A DNA stretch of 64,000 nucleotides from contig JACEFZ010012654.1 in assembly GCA_014155875.1 (NCBI GenBank), positions 1 to 64,000 on the forward strand, read 5' to 3'. The notes under the pieces were generated by a model that made no database searches, was not told the origin of the DNA, and saw only the letters and a program-made list of their open reading frames with translations. This DNA is from Cepaea nemoralis (taxonomy: Eukaryota > Mollusca > Gastropoda > Stylommatophora > Helicidae). A program made the position numbers and the translations under genes. Below are positions 33,310 to 44,385 of this stretch, piece by piece (within the stretch, counting starts at the first letter, position 1; each line of letters begins with the position of its first letter).

Positions 33310-35530
33310 CGAGTCACATTGTGAATACCACACACAACAGTGTCTTTCATTGAGTTGAGAATACCACACACAACAGTATCTTTCATTGAGTTGAGAATAC
33401 CACCCACAACAGTATCTTTCATTGAGTTGAGAATACCACCCACTACAGTGTCTTTCATTGAGTTGAGAATACCATACCACACACAACAGTGTCTTTCATT
33501 GGACTGAGAATACAACACACACCAGTGTCTTTCATTGAATTGAGAATACCACCCACAACAGTGTCTTTCATTGAGTTGAGAATACCACACACACACAACA
33601 GTGTCTTTCATTGAGTTGAGAATACCACATACACACAATAGTGGCTATCATTGAGTTGAGAATACCACACACAACAGTGTCTCTCATTGAGTTGAGAATA
33701 CCACACACAACAGTGTCTTTCATTGAGTTGAGAATACCACCCACAACAGTATCTTTAATTGAGTTGAGAATACCACACACAACAGTGTCTCTCATTGAGT
33801 TGAGAATACCACACACAACAGTGTCTTTCATTGAGTTGAGAATACCACCCACAACAGTATCTTTAATTAAGTTGAGAATACACACACACCACACAACAGT
33901 GTCTTTCATTGAGTTGAGAATACCACACACACACAACAGTGTCTTTCATTGAGTTGAGAATACCACACACAACAGTGTCTTTCATTGAGTTGAGAATACC
34001 ACACACAACAGTGTCTTTCATTGAGGTGAGAATACCATATCAAACACAACAGTGTCTTTCATTGAGTTGAGAATACCACACACAACAGTGTCTTTCATTG
34101 AGTTGAGAATACCACACACACACAACAGTGTCTTTCATTGAGTTGAGAATACCACACACACACAACAGTGTCTTTCATTGAGTTGAGAATACCACACACA
34201 CACAACAGTGTCTTTCATTGAGTTGAGAATACCACACACAACAGTGTCTTTCATTGAGTTGAGAATACCACACACACACAACAGTGTCTTTCATTGAGTT
34301 GAGAATACCACACACAACAGTGTCTTTCATTGAGTTGAGAATACCACACACAACAGTGTCTTTCATTGAGTTGAGAATACCATATCAAACACAACAGTGT
34401 CTTTCATTGAGTTGAGAATACCACACTCAATAGTGTCTTTCATTGAGTTGAGAATACCACCCACAACAGTATCTTTAATTGAGTTGAGAATACCACACAC
34501 ACACAACAGTGTCTTTCATTGAGTTGAGAATACCACACACACACAACAGTGTCTTTCATTGAGTTGAGAATACCACACACAACAGTGTCTTTCATTGGAT
34601 TGAGAATAGCACGCACAACAGTGTCTTTCATTGAGTTGAGAATACCACACTCAATAGTGTCTTTCATTGAGTTGAGAATACAACACACAACAGCGTCTTT
34701 CATTGAGTTGAGAATACCACACTCAATAGTGTCTTTCATTGAGTTGAGAATACCACACCCACACACACAGCAGTGTCTTTAATTAAGTTGAGAATATCAC
34801 ACACACAACAGTGTCTTTCATTGAGTTGAGAATATCACACACACACACACACAACAGTGTCTTTCATTGAGTTGAGAATATCACACACACACAACAGTGT
34901 CTTTCATAGAGTTGAGAATATCACACACACACACACACACACAACAGCGTCTTTCATTGAGTTGAGAATACCACACTCAATAGTGTCTTTCATTGAGTTG
35001 AGAATACCACACCCACACACACAGCAGTGTCTTTAATTAAGTTGAGAATATCACACACACTCAATAGTGTCTTTCATTGAGTTGAGAATACCACACCCAC
35101 ACACACAGCAGTGTCTTTAATTAAGTTGAGAATATCACACACACACAACAGTGTCTTTCATTGAGTTGAGAATATCACACACACACACAACAGTGTCTTT
35201 CATTGTTGTTGAGAATATCGCACACAACAGTGTCTTTCACTAAGTTGAAAATATCGCTCACAACAGTGTCTTTAATTGAGTTGATAATACAAACACAACA
35301 GTGTCTTTCATTGAGTTGAGAATACCACACTCAGTAGTGTCTTTCATTGAGTTGAGAATACCACACTCAGTAGTGTCTTTTATTGAGTTGAGAATACCAC
35401 ACTCAATAGTGTCTTTCATTGAGTTGAGAATACCACACTCAATAGTGTCTTTCATCGAGTTCAGAATACCACACTCAATAGTGTCTTTCATTGAGTTGAG
35501 AATACCACACTCAATAATGTTTTTCATTGA
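33310..35530. repeat. 36-bp minisatellite with nested CA-repeat variation, about 60 units
   Basis: Core CAGTGTCTTTCATTGAGTTG, then AGAATACCACACACAA. The ACAC portion expands to (AC)10 or more in some units (34785-34945). Distal units carry CTCAATAGTG in place of CAACAGTG. The unit of 36 is a multiple of three, which explains the long repetitive ORFs on both strands. Confidence 0.95.
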
Positions 35531-35643
35531 ATGGAAGTTTACGTAACTTCGCTGGATTGAAGTGAAGTGAAGTGAATTCACATTAAAAGAAGTGAAATGA
35601 AGGACCCTTCTCATACCCGAAGTTAGATTGTTGCATATAAATT

Positions 35644-35886
35644 ACAGGACATCGCAGTCAACACCAGCATTTATTGCTGTTGTGATCTCTTGGCAAGTTT
35701 ACGTTCAATAGTTTGCCGTTGCTTTCTGAACGACAGGCAACCATACCACTTCGTTAAAATAAAAACGAAGCACCTCGGTCTGCTGTCACATCGCGCGCAG
35801 GTGGGGTTCGAACGCGGGTATACGAGATTACGAACTGCGTCCGTAATCCCATCGCCGCGGAACTGGCTATCTTCACATACAGACAT
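35644..35886 (-). mobile_element. SINE S2, minus strand
   Basis: The minus strand reads CCGCGGCGATGGGATTACGG (A-box region) and CGCGTTCGAACCCCACC (B box). The tail region ACAGGACATCGCAGTCAACA lies at the low-coordinate end. Confidence 0.7.
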
Positions 35887-36029
35887 TACATCTGTGAGCT
35901 CATTATTTTCCCCAAATGTAAATGCCAGATTTTAAATCTCATTAACTTGATATACAGTCATAATGTTTGTAATTATATTATCTGTATACACAGACATGGA
36001 GGTCAGATTCACGGAATGGATGTGAGCAT

Positions 36030-36295
36030 TCGTTCTTAAACATCGGGTGTGCTGATGCCGAGGTTGCGGGTGCTAACGCTACACCGGTTAGATGGACTAA
36101 GATGTTGAATTCTCGTCCTTAACTTGTGGACGTAAATTACATGTACATCTGAAGTCGGAGTGAGTTCACCTGATGACGAAGGACACTGGTATTAGGGAAA
36201 ACCTATTCAAACGCAAAGATCAGTCCAGTGTATTAGAAGTAGAAGCACATATGTGGTCTACGCTTGAGTTCAAAGCTAGCGAACGCTATAAATAA
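36030..36295 (+). mobile_element. SINE S5 body, 5'-incomplete
   Basis: CTGATGCCGAGGTTGCGGGT, TTCTCGTCCTTAACTTGTGG and GTGAGTTCACCTGATGACG align with 44095-44385. The tRNA-like head is poorly preserved. Confidence 0.6.
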
Positions 36296-36299
36296 TGCA

Positions 36300-36515
36300 G
36301 ACATTATGTTCGTAATCACATTATTTTCCCAAATACATATCCCATGTTCGTAATCACATTATTTTCCCAAATACATATCCCATGTTCGTAATCACATTAT
36401 TTTCCCACATACAAATCCCATGTTTGTAATCACATTAATTTCCCAAATACAAATCTCATGTTCGTAATCACATTATTTTCCCAAATACAAATCCCATGTT
36501 TGTAATCACACAGAT
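36300..36515. repeat. 38-bp minisatellite, about 5.5 units
   Basis: Unit ATGTTCGTAATCACATTATT-TTCCCAAATACATATCCC with few substitutions. Confidence 0.9.
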
Positions 36516-36654
36516 AGAAGATATATACACGTTTCTATCCATAGAGACATTACAATACACGTATTGTTTCAATTAGAGAGCCCTCACATGCAGAGAATCC
36601 CAAAGACCAGACATAGTTTGTCTTCTTCTTCTTGTTAATGCTCTTTGTAATTAT

Positions 36655-37062
36655 TAGTTTAGTTTAAGTTTAGTCTTTACTCGACGGATCACGATCACGA
36701 CACACGGGTGTAACCCATAAGTGCTCCGTTCTACTCCTAACTCAAGCCTGAGTCCGGAGAGTCTCAACTCAGTGCACGAACTCCGTAGCACCGGCAAGGA
36801 TCCTGAAATTACTTGGGTAGATATTTAACTCTTAATTGTGCCCGGGCAGCGCTGTTAGCCTACTCTATTTCGATTTCCAACTGTCAAGGGATTTTTTACC
36901 TGCACAACAATACAAATGGGTGTCTGATCTCACTACCCAGAGACCAGGGGAAATTTTGTTACTAGACGTCCACGTGACAAAATTCCGGACCTCATCGGGG
37001 TTTGAACCCGGGACCTCCAGCACTCGATGCGGACACCATATCTCGAGACCACTCAACCCCCC
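36655..37062 (-). mobile_element. SINE S1
   Basis: The same body as at 1735-2133, including CCCGGGCAGCGCTGTTAG and GTTTGAACCCGGGACCTCC. The end next to the tRNA-like head runs into C-tracts of 16 and 12. Confidence 0.75.
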
Positions 37063-37312
37063 CCCCCCCCTTTTCTAACCCCCCCCCCCCATGTAATTAT
37101 TACGCCCGTTGAACCAATTCTCCACGATGAACTCGATCATTTTTTTGGAGTTCTCCTTTAGTTCCACACAACTGACTATTTTAGTGGGCCAGTATATGTT
37201 TCTACAAGGGGTAATCCTGGCAGTCTACGCGTAAATAACTGAGAAGCAGGCAGAGGAATCCCGTGCGCCTGTTTATTGTGTCTGTAATGCTTAGGTCTCG
37301 GGGGAACATGGA
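37063..37312. other. Spacer with C-tracts
   Basis: Poly-C at 37046-37070 and 37079-37090, then unassigned. Confidence 0.4.
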
Positions 37313-37570
37313 GCCGCGGTGGTTCAGTAGTTAGCATATATTCCTGGTAGCCTTATGATCACGTATTCAATTCTCAATCGAAACGGATATGTTTTTAAAA
37401 GCTTAACTAGGATTCCAGAAAAACCCAGTTCACAATGGGTACCAAGAAATGTTATAGGAAATAAAGGCGGCTGGTGTGACATTGACCACATCAGCCATAA
37501 AGTGCCGATTGGTTTATTCATGTATATGCTGACACCATATGCCCGGTATAGCTCAATACTTGTAACAGGA
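37313..37570 (+). mobile_element. tRNA-derived SINE (S3)
   Basis: CCGCGGTGGTTCAGTAGTTA (A-box region) and CGTATTCAATTCTCAATCG (weak B box). The body is GGGTACCAAGAAATGTTATA, GACATTGACCACATCAGCC and CATATGCCCGG. Confidence 0.65.
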
Positions 37571-37684
37571 TCGATGGCATTTAGTTTACCTAAGAAGGCA
37601 AATTGTGACACATCCATGCAGTTCAAGAATGAAAGAAATTTGATTCGTGTATATTACATTCTCTGCAGCAGAAGAGAACCAGAC

Positions 37685-38160
37685 GTCATTTGTAATACAC
37701 TACCTTTACTAGCAGAGAATATCTAGAACCTTATATTATTTGTAATACACTACTTTTACTAGCAGAGAATATCTAGAACCTTATATTATTTGTAATACAC
37801 TACCTTTACTAGCAGAGAATATCTAGAACCTTATATTATTTGTAATACACTACCTTTACTAGCAGAGAATATCTAGAACCATATATTATTTGTAATACAC
37901 TACCTTTACTAGCAGAGAATATCTAGAACCATATATTATTTGTATTACACTACCTTTACTAGCAGAGAATATCTAGAACCTTATATTATTTGTAATACAC
38001 TACCTTTACTAGCAGAGAATATCTAGAACCTTATATTATTTGTAATACACTACCTTTACTAGCAGAGAATATCTAGAACCTTATATTATTTGTAATACAC
38101 TACCTTTACTAGCAGAGAATATCTAGAACCATATTTTATTTGTAATACATTAACTTCACT
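37685..38160. repeat. 50-bp minisatellite, subtype 1 (about 9.5 units)
   Basis: Unit TTATATTATTTGTAATACAC-TACCTTTACTAGCAGAGAAT-ATCTAGAACC. Very homogeneous, implying recent homogenisation. Confidence 0.95.
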
Positions 38161-38170
38161 AGCAGAGAAT
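38161..38170. repeat. Target-site duplication of SINE S1, left
   Basis: AGCAGAGAAT, repeated at 38565-38574. It is also part of the 50-bp unit. Confidence 0.75.
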
Positions 38171-38564
38171 AGTTTAGTTTAGTCGATGGATCAACATCAC
38201 AGCACACGGGTGCAACCCATAAGTGCTCCGTTCTCCTCCTAACTCAAACCTGAGTCTGGAGAAATTCAGCTCAGTGCACGAACCTTGTAGGTACAGGCGA
38301 GGATGCTGAAATACTTTGGGTAGATTTTTAACTCGAAATTTTGCCCGGGCAGTGCCGTTAGGCTACACTTGTTCGATTTCCAACTGCCAAGGGATTTTTT
38401 ACGTGCGCAACAATACACACGGGCGTCCGATCTCACTACCCAGAGACCAGGGGAAATTTTATTACTAGAAGTCCACGAGAAAAATCCCGGTCATCACCGG
38501 GGCTTGAACCCGGGACCTCCAGCACTCGAGGCGGACACCATACCTCGGGACAACGCAGACCCCT
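38171..38564 (-). mobile_element. SINE S1 inserted in the 50-bp minisatellite
   Basis: A 394-bp full-length-like copy with the tRNA-like head on the right (GCTTGAACCCGGGACCTCC in plus orientation). It interrupts the array between two AGCAGAGAAT copies. Confidence 0.85.
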
Positions 38565-38842
38565 AGCAGAGAATACCCACAACTAGATAATCTTTGTAAT
38601 ACACTACATTATGAAGCAGAGAGCACCCAGAACCAGATATCATTTGTTATAAACCACCGTAAGAAGCAGAAAACACCCACAACCATATATCATTTGTAAT
38701 ACATTACCTTTACAAGCAGAGAATATCCACAACCAGATATCATGTGTAATACACTATCTTCACTAGCAGAGAATACTCACAACCAGATATCATTTGTAAT
38801 ACACTACATTATCAAGCAGAGAACACCCACAACCAGATATCA
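38565..38842. repeat. 50-bp minisatellite, intermediate block
   Basis: Units of the CCACAACCAGATATCATTTG type, more diverged than subtype 1. Confidence 0.85.
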
Positions 38843-39036
38843 GTTTAGGTTAGTCTAGTTTAGTTTTGTCGTTGGATCAACATCACGGCACACGGTTTAA
38901 ACCATAAGTGCTCCGTTTTCCTCCTAACTCAAACCTGAGTCTGGAGAAACTCAGCTCAAGGCACGAACTCCGTTGCATCGGCGAGGATCCTGAAATACTT
39001 TGGGTAGATTTTTAACTCGAAATTTTCGAGTTAAAT
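38843..39036 (-). mobile_element. 5'-truncated SINE S1 with foldback end
   Basis: 194 bp flanked by CAGATATCA (38834-38842 and 39037-39045). The tRNA-like head is lost. The truncation point shows a short palindrome, TTTAACTCGAAA facing TTTTCGAGTTAAA. Confidence 0.8.
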
Positions 39037-39640
39037 CAGATATCATTTGTTATACACTACCGTAAGAAGCAGAAAACACCCACAACCAGATATCATTTGT
39101 AATACACTATCTTCACTAGCAGAGAACACCCACAACCAGATATCATTTGTAATACACTACCTTCACAAGCAGAGAACACCCACAACCAGATATCATTTGT
39201 AATACACTACCTTCACAAGCAGAGAACACCCACAACCAGATATCATTTGTAATACACTACCTTCACAAGCAGAGAACACCCACAACCAGATATCATTTGT
39301 AATACACTACCTTCACAAGCAGAGAACACCCACAACCAGATATCATTTGTAATACACTACCTTCACAAGCAAAGAATACCTAGAACCAGACATCATGTGT
39401 ATCACGTTACTTTCAGAAGCAGAGAATACCTAAAATCAGGCATCATTTATATTACGTTACCTTCAGAAGCAGAGAATACAATCATACATCTTTTGTATTA
39501 CGTTTCCTTCACAAGCAGAGAATACAATCATACATCTTTTGTATTACGTTTCCTTCACAAGCAGAGAATACAATCATACATCTTTTGTATTACGTTTCCT
39601 TCACAAGCAGAGAATACCCAGAATCACACATAGTTTACAT
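39037..39640. repeat. 50-bp minisatellite, subtype 2
   Basis: Unit ATATCATTTGTAATACACTA-CCTTCACAAGCAGAGAACAC-CCACAACCAG. At the right end it shifts to a variant with CAATCATACATCTTTTGTAT. Confidence 0.9.
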
Positions 39641-40174
39641 GTCATTATCTTTACAGACGGACGTAGCCAAGACTCCGATGTCATTCACATGGCATTAGTC
39701 TCACATCTGCATATTCCCGCCAGACGAATACACAGCTTGAATCCCATTATATTCTCATTTGCGGTGACAAATCTATAATTGTGGAGATTTTCCGAACTCA
39801 TACAATGACTTTGTTAATTTTTCTTTGTATTCAACAAGGAAATGTCTTGACGCAGTGGTTAGAGCACTTTCTAACAAAGAAGCGGCCTTGGTTAAATTCC
39901 AACCAGTGATATGATACATGTTTCCGACTGGTGCGACAGGACGATAGAGTCTCCTAACAGAAGTATCGAATAAATTCTAAATGTAGGTATTTTTAGCAAG
40001 CGAAGGCGGTTAGGAAGGCAAATGGTCATTCAATTTCTTTATACAATGCTTAGAATATGTGAGGATACACACTCCCCTCCCTAACGGCAGAACACCCTAA
40101 AAGACTGTATTGTTTGCACCCACAAGTAAAACTACATACAGAAGTCCTCTCTGTAATACCATTACGCCATTACA
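39641..40174. other. Unassigned spacer
   Basis: No supported feature. Confidence 0.4.
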
Positions 40175-41322
40175 TTGGCACCTTGCCGTCTTGACAGACG
40201 ATATTTTGTTACATTGTGCTATTTTAAAAAAAAGGCATAATAACTACAACCCATGGCGGTAGCGAATGTGACTGCTAATGGCCATTTCGCGCTCTACATG
40301 TTCGTCCTCAGTGGATGCATGTGAACACATGGTCATTTCCATCATCATGCACCATGTTACGTCTCCCACACTCGGTGTGTCACTTATCTGCAATCATTTT
40401 CTCCTTTGTCTTTATTCCATTTCTGATATTTTCCCTCCATGCAACTCGTTCAGCGGCGACTTGGTCCCAATGTGTATTATCAATGCCTGTATCAATCATG
40501 TCCCGCTTACACACATCTTTGTATCGTAGTAGAGGCAGACCCTAAGATCTCTTACCCATCTGTAATTCACCAAAAAAGATGTCCTTTGGTATTCTAACAA
40601 CATCCATCCTCCTAACGTGTCCTATCCATCTAAGTCTACGAAGACTGAGCATGGAACAAACTGTCACACAACCTGATCTTTCCAATACTTAAATATTTGT
40701 GATTTTGTCTTGCCACTTAATACCAAGTATTCTTCGCAGACACTGCATATGAAAGCTGTTTGAACGTTTCTCTTGGTGTAAGTTGACCAGGCTTCACAGC
40801 CATAAAGAAGAGTACTTAGGATATAGGCTTCACAGACAAGGACATTTGTTTTGGCAGTAAGCATCCTGTTCTCCCAAGACCAGGAATGGAGTTATACCTC
40901 TCCATAGCACAAAGCCTGGGCCAAAATGTGTTTCCCATGCAGCATGATCCCTCTCTCGGCCTGCCTAGTTCACTCCATAGGAAAGGTAACACCAATACAT
41001 CTGGAACACGGCAAGCTGCAGAAGCTGTCGGATCAGCAAAGCTATGCTCTAACTGTCCACTTGTTGGAGCTTCGATCCTAGACCAGCTGCCAACTAAGGC
41101 TTAGGGCCTGGTCTGCCCTGCCATGACAATTTGTCTTTAGATTACATTTCCAGGCATCAGTACAAGGCTTGTACCCTCCCCATTGCGCTCTTCCGCCCGA
41201 ATCCGTTTGCACAATGTGGGGTGTCGGATTTGGTAAACGCCGCCCAACATTCGGCACTAACAGAAAGCAGGTAGTACCGTCTACTGTCATACGGTAGCTC
41301 AGTCATATCTGACTAAGACCTG
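40175..41322 (-). mobile_element. LINE-A internal-deletion derivative
   Basis: Keeps both ends of LINE-A. 40175-40875 matches 2897-4625 without LINE-B (C-terminus, part of the thumb), and 40876-41322 matches the 5' region 7395-7872. The endonuclease and most of RT (about 2.8 kb) are absent. The junction is at CTCCCAAGACCAGG, with AGAC microhomology. ORFs are broken. Confidence 0.8.
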
Positions 41323-41589
41323 ACACACCATCACACCACAATGGCGATATGATAGTAGCGGCCTTACTTTACGAGTGATTGTCGTCATGAAAATGTGGTT
41401 CTTGCACCAAATCCCCATACAGACCACGAAGGCATGGCAGCAAGCTTCTTTACATACATTAACTAACGGTTATTGATTTAAATAAAACAACAAGAACATA
41501 GTGCCACACGAAGCAAAATTCACATGATACAAAACGAATGCACTCAATATATATAAGTAAGGATATATAAAAAGATGTCAATTGAAACG
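41323..41589. other. Unassigned spacer
   Basis: AT-rich. Nothing supported. Confidence 0.35.
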
Positions 41590-42060
41590 AGAAAAAGAGT
41601 GTTGAGTTGCTACATAGAACCTGTACTTTTATATTGATGTGAAGCTTGGACAATGAGCAGTCAGGCTGAAAAACATCTGATGGCTGTAGAAATGTGGTTT
41701 CTGGGGAAAATGCAAAGAATACCATGGACAGTCAGAAAGACCAATGAACAAGTCCTTCAAGAAACAAATGAAGATCGTAAACTGATTAGAGACATCAGAC
41801 GAAGACAGTCACAATTTTTTGGGCATGTTATGAGAAGAAATGATTTGGAGAACTTGGTGACAACTGGTAAGATTGAGGGGAACAGACCAAGGGGAAGACC
41901 TAGAAGCAAGTACCTGGATGGCTTGGCCTTGTGGCATGGTCGAGACAGAAACACGGAGCTGATTCACGACTCTGGTGATCGAGTGAGATGGCAGAACATG
42001 ACCGCCCCCGCTTACCGGCATGGCACATGATGGATGGATGGAGGATATCGCAAACATTCG
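41590..42060 (+). pseudogene. LINE RT C-terminal domain, best-preserved copy
   Basis: Reads CYIEPVLLY-stop-CEAWTMS, then EKHLMAVEMWFLGKMQRIPW, RRRQSQFFGHVMRRNDLENL, and GNRPRGRPRSKYLDGLALW. This is the conserved tail of endonuclease-RT LINEs. 5'-truncated, with an early nonsense codon. It ends near CATGATGGATGGATGGAGG. Confidence 0.7.
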
Positions 42061-42154
42061 TCTCTGTCAAAGTCTTTGTCAATGAACAGAAAGCAAGATA
42101 AATTACTTATATCGTTTGTTGCAGTTAAAATGGCTGTTGAGATAACTCTTTTCA

Positions 42155-42310
42155 TTTGGTAATCAGTGTTTCGTCCTGGACACTTAGCAAACAGGCGAAA
42201 AAATCCTTGGAAGCCTTGGAGATGTGGTTTTATAGAAGAATGCTAAAAACTAATTGGACAGACAAATATGAGCAATCTGGACATTTTGCGGGAAGCTATG
42301 TTGCAAAGTC
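42155..42310 (+). pseudogene. LINE C-terminal fragment, left of SINE
   Basis: KSLEALEMWFYRRMLKTNWT, then a shifted frame. About 70 bp (42239-42308) is duplicated after the SINE at 42564-42640. Confidence 0.55.
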
Positions 42311-42312
42311 AA

Positions 42313-42557
42313 AAAATTGTTTGCATATCCTTTACAGGACATCGCTGTTAACATGAGCATCTTTCAGCTGATTGTTGATTTCTTGGCAAGATTACGCTCA
42401 GTAGTTTGCCATTGCTTTCTGAGCAACCGGTTCACATACCCGGTAAGTTACCGACGCGATTCGAACCACTGCTGATTCTCACCGTCGTCACGTTACTTAC
42501 GGGAGTATACGAGATTACGGAGAAAAGGTGCTAACTTCTAGGCCAGGAAGCCGGCTA
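42313..42557 (-). mobile_element. SINE S2, minus strand, inside a LINE fragment
   Basis: The minus strand begins AGCCGGCTTCCTGGCCTAGA and carries a B box at AGTGGTTCGAATCGCG. The tail (GTCCTGTAAAGGATATGCAA on minus) lies at 42315-42340. Confidence 0.8.
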
Positions 42558-42561
42558 GGCA

Positions 42562-42753
42562 AAAATGCTAAAAATTAATTGGATAGCGAAAATGAGCAGC
42601 CTAGACATTTTGCCGGGAGCTAAGTCGCAAAGACAACGTATCACAAATATCAGAAAGAAGCAGTCATCGTGTTTTTTTTTTTTTTTTGTTTTTTTTTTGT
42701 CGTGTTATGATAAGAAAACAAGTGGAACATATTGTAACAACGGTTAAGATTTG

Positions 42754-42813
<60 letters not shown>

Positions 42814-42958
42814 GAGGGGGGAGACAAGGTAAGAACAGTCTTGTGTCATGACACGGAAGGAAGTCAACACAGGAGTTGATCCATGACGTCGGAGATCGCA
42901 AATTGTGGAGAGGCATGATCGCCCACGCCAGCCGGCAAGGCACTGGATGATATACACA
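42562..42958 (+). pseudogene. LINE C-terminal fragment, right of SINE
   Basis: Starts with the duplicated AATGCTAAAAATTAATTGGA and continues with decayed IRKKQSSCFF..VMIRKQVEHIVTTVKIC. After the GA tract it reads LIHDVGDRKLWRGMIAHAS. Contains a T-run and a (GA)n of about 55 bp (42757-42811). Confidence 0.55.
42757..42811. repeat. (GA)n microsatellite
   Basis: About 27 GA units inside the LINE fragment. Confidence 0.95.
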
Positions 42959-43205
42959 GAACGGGCGCTGTGGCGTAGAGGATAGAATACTCCGTTACAC
43001 AATTCCCAGGCATACGAGGTCCAGGGTTCGAAATCAACTGCGGGTGATTTAAAAACAGACCGCTTTGGGTTGATTTCGATGGTATTAGGCATCCGCAGTT
43101 CAGAAAGCAATAATAATCTACTGAAATATACTTACATAATAAATCACAAACAACCAATAACTACCGGGACTTGACTGCAACGTTCTGTGAAGGACTTGCA
43201 ACTAA
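42959..43205 (+). mobile_element. tRNA-derived SINE (S4)
   Basis: GCGCTGTGGCGTAGAGGATA (A-box region) and GTCCAGGGTTCGAAATCAAC (B box). The body ends GCAACGTTCTGTGAAGGACT-TGCAACTAA, similar to the S2 3' end. Confidence 0.7.
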
Positions 43206-43589
43206 CACTTTCAAACATGTATACACACATCCCCCAATATAATACAGCGCCTATTTATTTCTGATATTTTTATACAATAAATGCAATCGTGTTGCTCTAT
43301 TTTGTCCTCTCAAATATATATAATATGTAATTAGAAAGCAGCTTCTGTTTGTAATTGTGTATAGGTTTCTTTCCACGTTAGAATCTAATGTCTCTGCTGT
43401 TCCTAGCTGGACGATCCCAAACCAAGATTAAACATTTCATCATTTGCTGTCATGGCGTGATTTCTCCGGGGTGTCTATACATCCTTACGTTTACTTTTCT
43501 CGAGCTTGTGATGTTGATGTATAGTCCCAAAGCCTCCCATTGCTAACATTCAGGGCAAGAATTCTTAACGTGTAGTTTTAAATGATTAA
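43206..43589. other. Unassigned spacer
   Basis: AT-rich. Nothing supported. Confidence 0.35.
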
Positions 43590-43750
43590 ATGCCACAGGA
43601 TACTATATCGCCAAATGTGATATCCCATTTGGCCAGAAGGACGATATACCGCCTATCTTCCGCAATTTCAATATTCCGTGATAGGACATTTCCATTAAAA
43701 TACTTGTTCATGTGATAGTGCTGCATGATTGGTCCGAGCCTACTTTAAGT
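43590..43750. repeat. Dispersed repeat shared with 11140-11290
   Basis: ACTATATCGCCAAATGTGAT, CCATTTGGCCAGAAGGACGA and CATTAAAATACTTGTTCATG parallel the other copy. Confidence 0.5.
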
Positions 43751-44094
43751 TATAGGCACATTTCAAGCGAACCAAAGAAGAAGAGAAGGAAATTAAAAGA
43801 ACAAAAAATAAATACATAGCCTTAGTGGAAAAATAAATCTACAATGACAATGAAGTTTAGGTGGCAAGATTAAGAGCAAATGCAATAAAGATGAAGCAAA
43901 TTAACAAGAATCAAATAGGCAAAACAAAGCGGACATTAAGCATTCAACAAGTCAGTAATGTCTCGTGGCTGGAAGTGTCTCAAGAATGAACAGTAGCCAT
44001 TAGAACCATGTAGTTGTGCTTATGGCCGCTATGCATGTGTTCAAGGTGCGTTCAGAGTGCGTACATGTGCTACTAAGTTTGAAATAGGCTGTTG
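43751..44094. other. Spacer with LINE-tail-like piece
   Basis: GCACATTTCAAGCGAACCAA-AGAAGAAG at 43756-43785 resembles the 3' end after the RNase H tail at 21700-21730. The rest is unassigned. Confidence 0.35.
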
Positions 44095-44385
44095 GGAGGT
44101 CAGCATGGCCGAATGGATAAGAAAGCGCGATATTAAATATCCAATGTGATGATGCCGAGGTAGCAGGCTCAACCCCCACAGCGGTCAGTTGGACTAAAAT
44201 GTTGACTTCTCGTCCTTGACTTGGGGACGTAAATTACAAGCACTTCTGAAGTAGGAGTGGGTTCGCCTGATGACGTTGGACACTGTTAATAGGTAAGCTA
44301 ATCCACACGGAAAAATTAGTCCATTGCTACTAGAAGTAGTGTGTATGAACTACGTTTAAGTTCAAAGCGAGCGAGCGCTAAAAAA
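44095..44385 (+). mobile_element. tRNA-derived SINE (S5)
   Basis: GTCAGCATGGCCGAATGGATAA (A-box region), GTAGCAGGCTCAACCCCCAC (B-box-like), TTCTCGTCCTTGACTTGGGG and GTGGGTTCGCCTGATGACG. It ends in an A-run. Homologous to 36030-36295. Confidence 0.7.

Noticed and set aside
33238..35614. Repetitive ORFs with ILNSMKDTVVCG-type repeats
   Set aside because: Generated by a 36-bp minisatellite with no stop in some frames.
26600..39640. Possible CRISPR arrays because of regular direct repeats
   Set aside because: Units are head-to-tail without unique spacers, and the context is a eukaryotic repeat landscape.
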